Source of the DNA: an uncultured Desulfobacterales bacterium
GTDB taxonomy: Bacteria; Desulfobacterota; Desulfobacteria; Desulfobacterales; JAHEIW01
Direction: 5' to 3'
Length of the DNA: 64,000 bases
NCBI GenBank assembly: GCA_947259495.1
Contig: CAMYLV010000018.1
Span: 1 to 64,000, forward strand
Shown: piece by piece, positions 62,101 through 64,000 of the stretch
Layout of the letters: every line of letters begins with the position of its first letter
How positions within the stretch are numbered: the first letter of the stretch is position 1
Position numbers and translations under genes: made by a program
Notes under the pieces: generated by a model
Databases searched by the model: none
What the model was told of the DNA's origin: nothing
What the model saw: the letters and a program-made list of their open reading frames with translations, nothing else

Positions 62101-62465
62101 TGGGTATGCTCCTGGTGCTTGTGGCCGCCTTCCATCGGGACGGATTTTTTCATCGATTCCGCCCCGGGTTGGCCATCATTTTTATTAGATTCCATGTCTT
62201 GCATGCCATGGTCCATATGCTGCCGGCCTTGTTTTTCGTGCGGTTCGTGATTCATCGTGGAATCCGAAGTTGATTGTTCTTGCATGGCTGCAAAATCCGT
62301 CTGGAAAAAATTTTGCGGCGGGGTGAACGCCGTCGCACGTGCCTGCGGATTGGCCGGATGATCGGCCGCCAAATCGATGGTTGCCGGTTTGCTCGCACAG
62401 CCGCTGATCAAAAACATCATCAACAGCAAAAAGCATCCGCGTGATCTAAATTGGGGATTTTTCAT
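62097..62465 (-). CDS. Met/His-rich lipoprotein
   Basis: 122 aa from the ATG at 62465 (GAGG nine bases upstream). Lipobox LISGC; then a low-complexity tail with many M, H and E (MNHEPHEKQGRQHMDHGMQD, then GGHKHQEHTQ), suited to bind Cu. No folded domain. Overlaps the TolC gene by four bases. Confidence 0.75.
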   Translation of the reverse strand: MKNPQFRSRGCFLLLMMFLISGCASKPATIDLAADHPANPQARATAFTPPQNFFQTDFAAMQEQSTSDSTMNHEPHEKQGRQHMDHGMQDMESNKNDGQPGAESMKKSVPMEGGHKHQEHTQ

Positions 62466-62522
62466 TTTTACATGCCTCATTTTTTGGATCAAAAAGGTTT
62501 TCGCCGCTATCGGTCCGCTGAA

Positions 62523-63152
62523 TTAATGCGCTGCAGTGTTTTTTCGCCCCCCGAACATCTCCCAGAACGCCCTGACCGACACGATTGCGAATACGATTCC
62601 AAACAGCCCGCCACCCGGTATGTGCAGCCAGAAAAATGCCGGCGAAATGTAGCCTTTCAGCCACATGCTGGCGATATCCATCAAAACGCCGATAAACGGA
62701 AGGATAATCAACCAGGTTCGTGCTTTGACGTTGATGTTTAGAAAAAGGGTTATGGCGCCCAAAAATATGAAAATCATATTTATACCGAAAAGATGGATAT
62801 GGGTCCATTTGAGGGTCCAGACAAACTGTTCGGTTTGATAAAAGGAGGGTTTAGGCGCAGCTTCCGGCTTAACGGGCCCTTCTGAGAATAAATCGCCCCT
62901 TTTTGCAGCAGCCTGATCTTTCGCTTGCGCGGTGGGTTGCATCGTCATTGCGGTATCACCCGAAAGATCTGATGATTGCCCCGCAAAAAAAGTGGGAATA
63001 ATGTCATGGACGATAATTTGTCCGAGGGCACCGCACAAGGCAACCGCCATCGTCAAGATGATCGCCGTGACCAGCGCTTTAGCCGGCCATGGAAACACGG
63101 CCAGCGTCGGCCACTTTTGACTCGCTTTCTGAAAGTTATCATCAAGCATCAT
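62523..63152 (-). CDS. Uncharacterised membrane protein
   Basis: 209 aa; M at 63152 preferred (GGAAGG upstream), 63164 also possible. One membrane helix (about 22-45), a ~60-residue periplasmic loop, then three to four helices including KWTHIHLFGINMIFIFLG and FFWLHIPGGGLFGIVF. His residues in the membrane could bind heme or copper; family not recognised. Lies in the copper-type cluster. Confidence 0.65.
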   Translation of the reverse strand: MMLDDNFQKASQKWPTLAVFPWPAKALVTAIILTMAVALCGALGQIIVHDIIPTFFAGQSSDLSGDTAMTMQPTAQAKDQAAAKRGDLFSEGPVKPEAAPKPSFYQTEQFVWTLKWTHIHLFGINMIFIFLGAITLFLNINVKARTWLIILPFIGVLMDIASMWLKGYISPAFFWLHIPGGGLFGIVFAIVSVRAFWEMFGGRKNTAAH

Positions 63153-63261
63153 GCGCCTTCCCATTCAGCCCTACTACCTGCGCAGCGATGAGAAACCCAA
63201 CCGGATATGCTATTTTAACGGCAGAATTTTCAAATGGCCGCCGGTCAAGACCGTTGCTCAC

Positions 63262-63621
63262 TTATTCTCCGGTAAAATTGGATCCGGAATACTCACCACT
63301 GGCCGTAAAGAAAATATAGACGGTTTGCGGCTCGCTAACCGCACGATGAAAAGAAACCAAGATTTCGCTTTTATCGTCTTTCTGTCGTTTGATCACGTCG
63401 ACCTTTGAAAGCGCATTCTCCCAACTTTGATCCAATTTTCCCTGGCCGATGAGTTGATCATATAATTCGGTTGCCTTTTTCAACGCCTGCAGATGGGTAA
63501 ATTCCCCCCGGGCGTGTTTGCCGCCATGGCTGAATGCTACAGATGCCAGAATCAAAAACACCGCCAGTAAAAAAAAGATCCCTGCAGCGGCCTTTATATT
63601 AACTTTATTTTTTATGGACAT
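63262..63621 (-). CDS. DUF6488-like exported small protein
   Basis: 119 aa, AAGGAG upstream. N-terminal membrane or signal segment (about 10-31) ending FSHGG. The rest (ALKKATELYDQLIGQGKLDQ, then a beta-rich half with SFHRAVSEPQTVYIFFTASG) matches a small periplasmic family seen beside copper and cation efflux genes. Exact function unknown. Confidence 0.7.
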   Translation of the reverse strand: MSIKNKVNIKAAAGIFFLLAVFLILASVAFSHGGKHARGEFTHLQALKKATELYDQLIGQGKLDQSWENALSKVDVIKRQKDDKSEILVSFHRAVSEPQTVYIFFTASGEYSGSNFTGE

Positions 63622-63686
63622 AACCGTAATCTCCTTTAATATCCATATGGGTCTTAATCGCTGGGCTCGTTCGGATAAAATCCCAA

Positions 63687-63965
63687 TCAGTCGGCCAAAT
63701 CCTTTTTCATGGCTTCAAACTGTGTTTTGTCTATTTCTCCGCGGGCATAGCGTTCTCTTAGAATTTCTATCGCCCGGGATCCACCCTTATCACTCTGTCC
63801 GCCTTTACCGTGTGCTTGAACCAACCATCTGATAACGAACACAAGACCCACCAGAATGAGGATCCAGAAGACGATCATAAAAATGCCGCCAAGCCATCCC
63901 ATTGCCCAGCCGCCCATCATGCCCGTGCCCACGTGCCAGTCTTCATATCTTCCCCCCTGAGCCAC
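63687..63965 (-). CDS. SHOCT-domain membrane protein
   Basis: 92 aa. One long membrane helix (about 22-50), a Gly/His/Lys linker and the SHOCT motif AIEILRERYARGEIDKTQFE. A GTG near 63965 is assumed as start; the true start may be further in. Typical first member of metal-efflux or CopA-type clusters. The window ends 35 bases upstream. Confidence 0.8.
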   Translation of the reverse strand: MAQGGRYEDWHVGTGMMGGWAMGWLGGIFMIVFWILILVGLVFVIRWLVQAHGKGGQSDKGGSRAIEILRERYARGEIDKTQFEAMKKDLAD

Positions 63966-64000
63966 GGCCCTATTCCAGGGGTAAAGCGAGATAAGAGAAA

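Noticed and set aside
1-64000. CRISPR array, rRNA or prophage
   Set aside because: No regularly spaced repeats, rRNA-like stretches, integrase or phage structural genes seen.

Overview
The window looks like chromosome of an anaerobic Desulfobacterota-type bacterium (former Deltaproteobacteria). This is inferred from gene content: a split BadF/HgdC-type dehydratase activase, a radical SAM protein of the Sec-containing family, an ExeA-like ATPase, Arg/Asp-rich 'DRR' proteins, PilZ proteins and many intergenic miniature repeats. I see no rRNA, tRNA or CRISPR array.

Region 1 (1-16.6 kb) is accessory. It holds small orphan genes, an ExeA-like ATPase abutting a frameshifted transposase tail, a DjlA-like co-chaperone, a PA2779-type gene broken by an amber codon, a strong small-RNA candidate (5116-5200), pal, a glycosyltransferase-like protein, UvsE overlapping a terpene-cyclase-like protein, a ferredoxin-like Fe-S protein, a DRR protein beside a PilZ protein, a Lon-N-domain protein, and a tpx / ECF sigma / zinc anti-sigma set.

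Region 2 (16.8-29.2 kb) is a central-carbon block on the + strand: gnd, zwf, a VTT membrane protein, tkt, tal, rpiA, a molybdopterin-domain protein, acnA and icd. Together these cover the oxidative and non-oxidative pentose phosphate steps and citrate to 2-oxoglutarate, producing NADPH and precursors.

Region 3 (29.3-32.0 kb) is an AhpD-like protein, a radical SAM protein and a fused double glycosyltransferase. This is the known rSAM/selenodomain (ArsS-type) cluster. The radical SAM gene has an in-frame TGA that should encode selenocysteine, so an ordinary gene call would be seven codons short.

Region 4 (32-48 kb) is mixed: a peptide-deformylase remnant behind a Tat signal, a PHP-domain protein, a second VTT protein, UbiG, a DMT exporter, a D-cysteine desulfhydrase/racemase pair, an EEP hydrolase, an NTP-transferase-like protein, the two-part activase and a flippase-like protein.

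Region 5 (48-58.4 kb) is a histidine kinase/sigma-54 activator pair, a B3/4-domain protein, a double-PilZ protein, LemA with an M48 protease, an NlpC/P60 lipoprotein and a DUF302 protein. Region 6 (58.5-64 kb, minus strand) resembles a copper-handling cluster: SHOCT and DUF6488-type proteins, a membrane protein, a Met/His-rich lipoprotein, a TolC-type lipoprotein, a multicopper oxidase and an unknown protein.

Across the window lie at least nine full copies and several half copies of one family of 96-232 bp MITE-like repeats. Their ends share the form TATA-N17/18-GTTCCG, and they carry internal hairpins.
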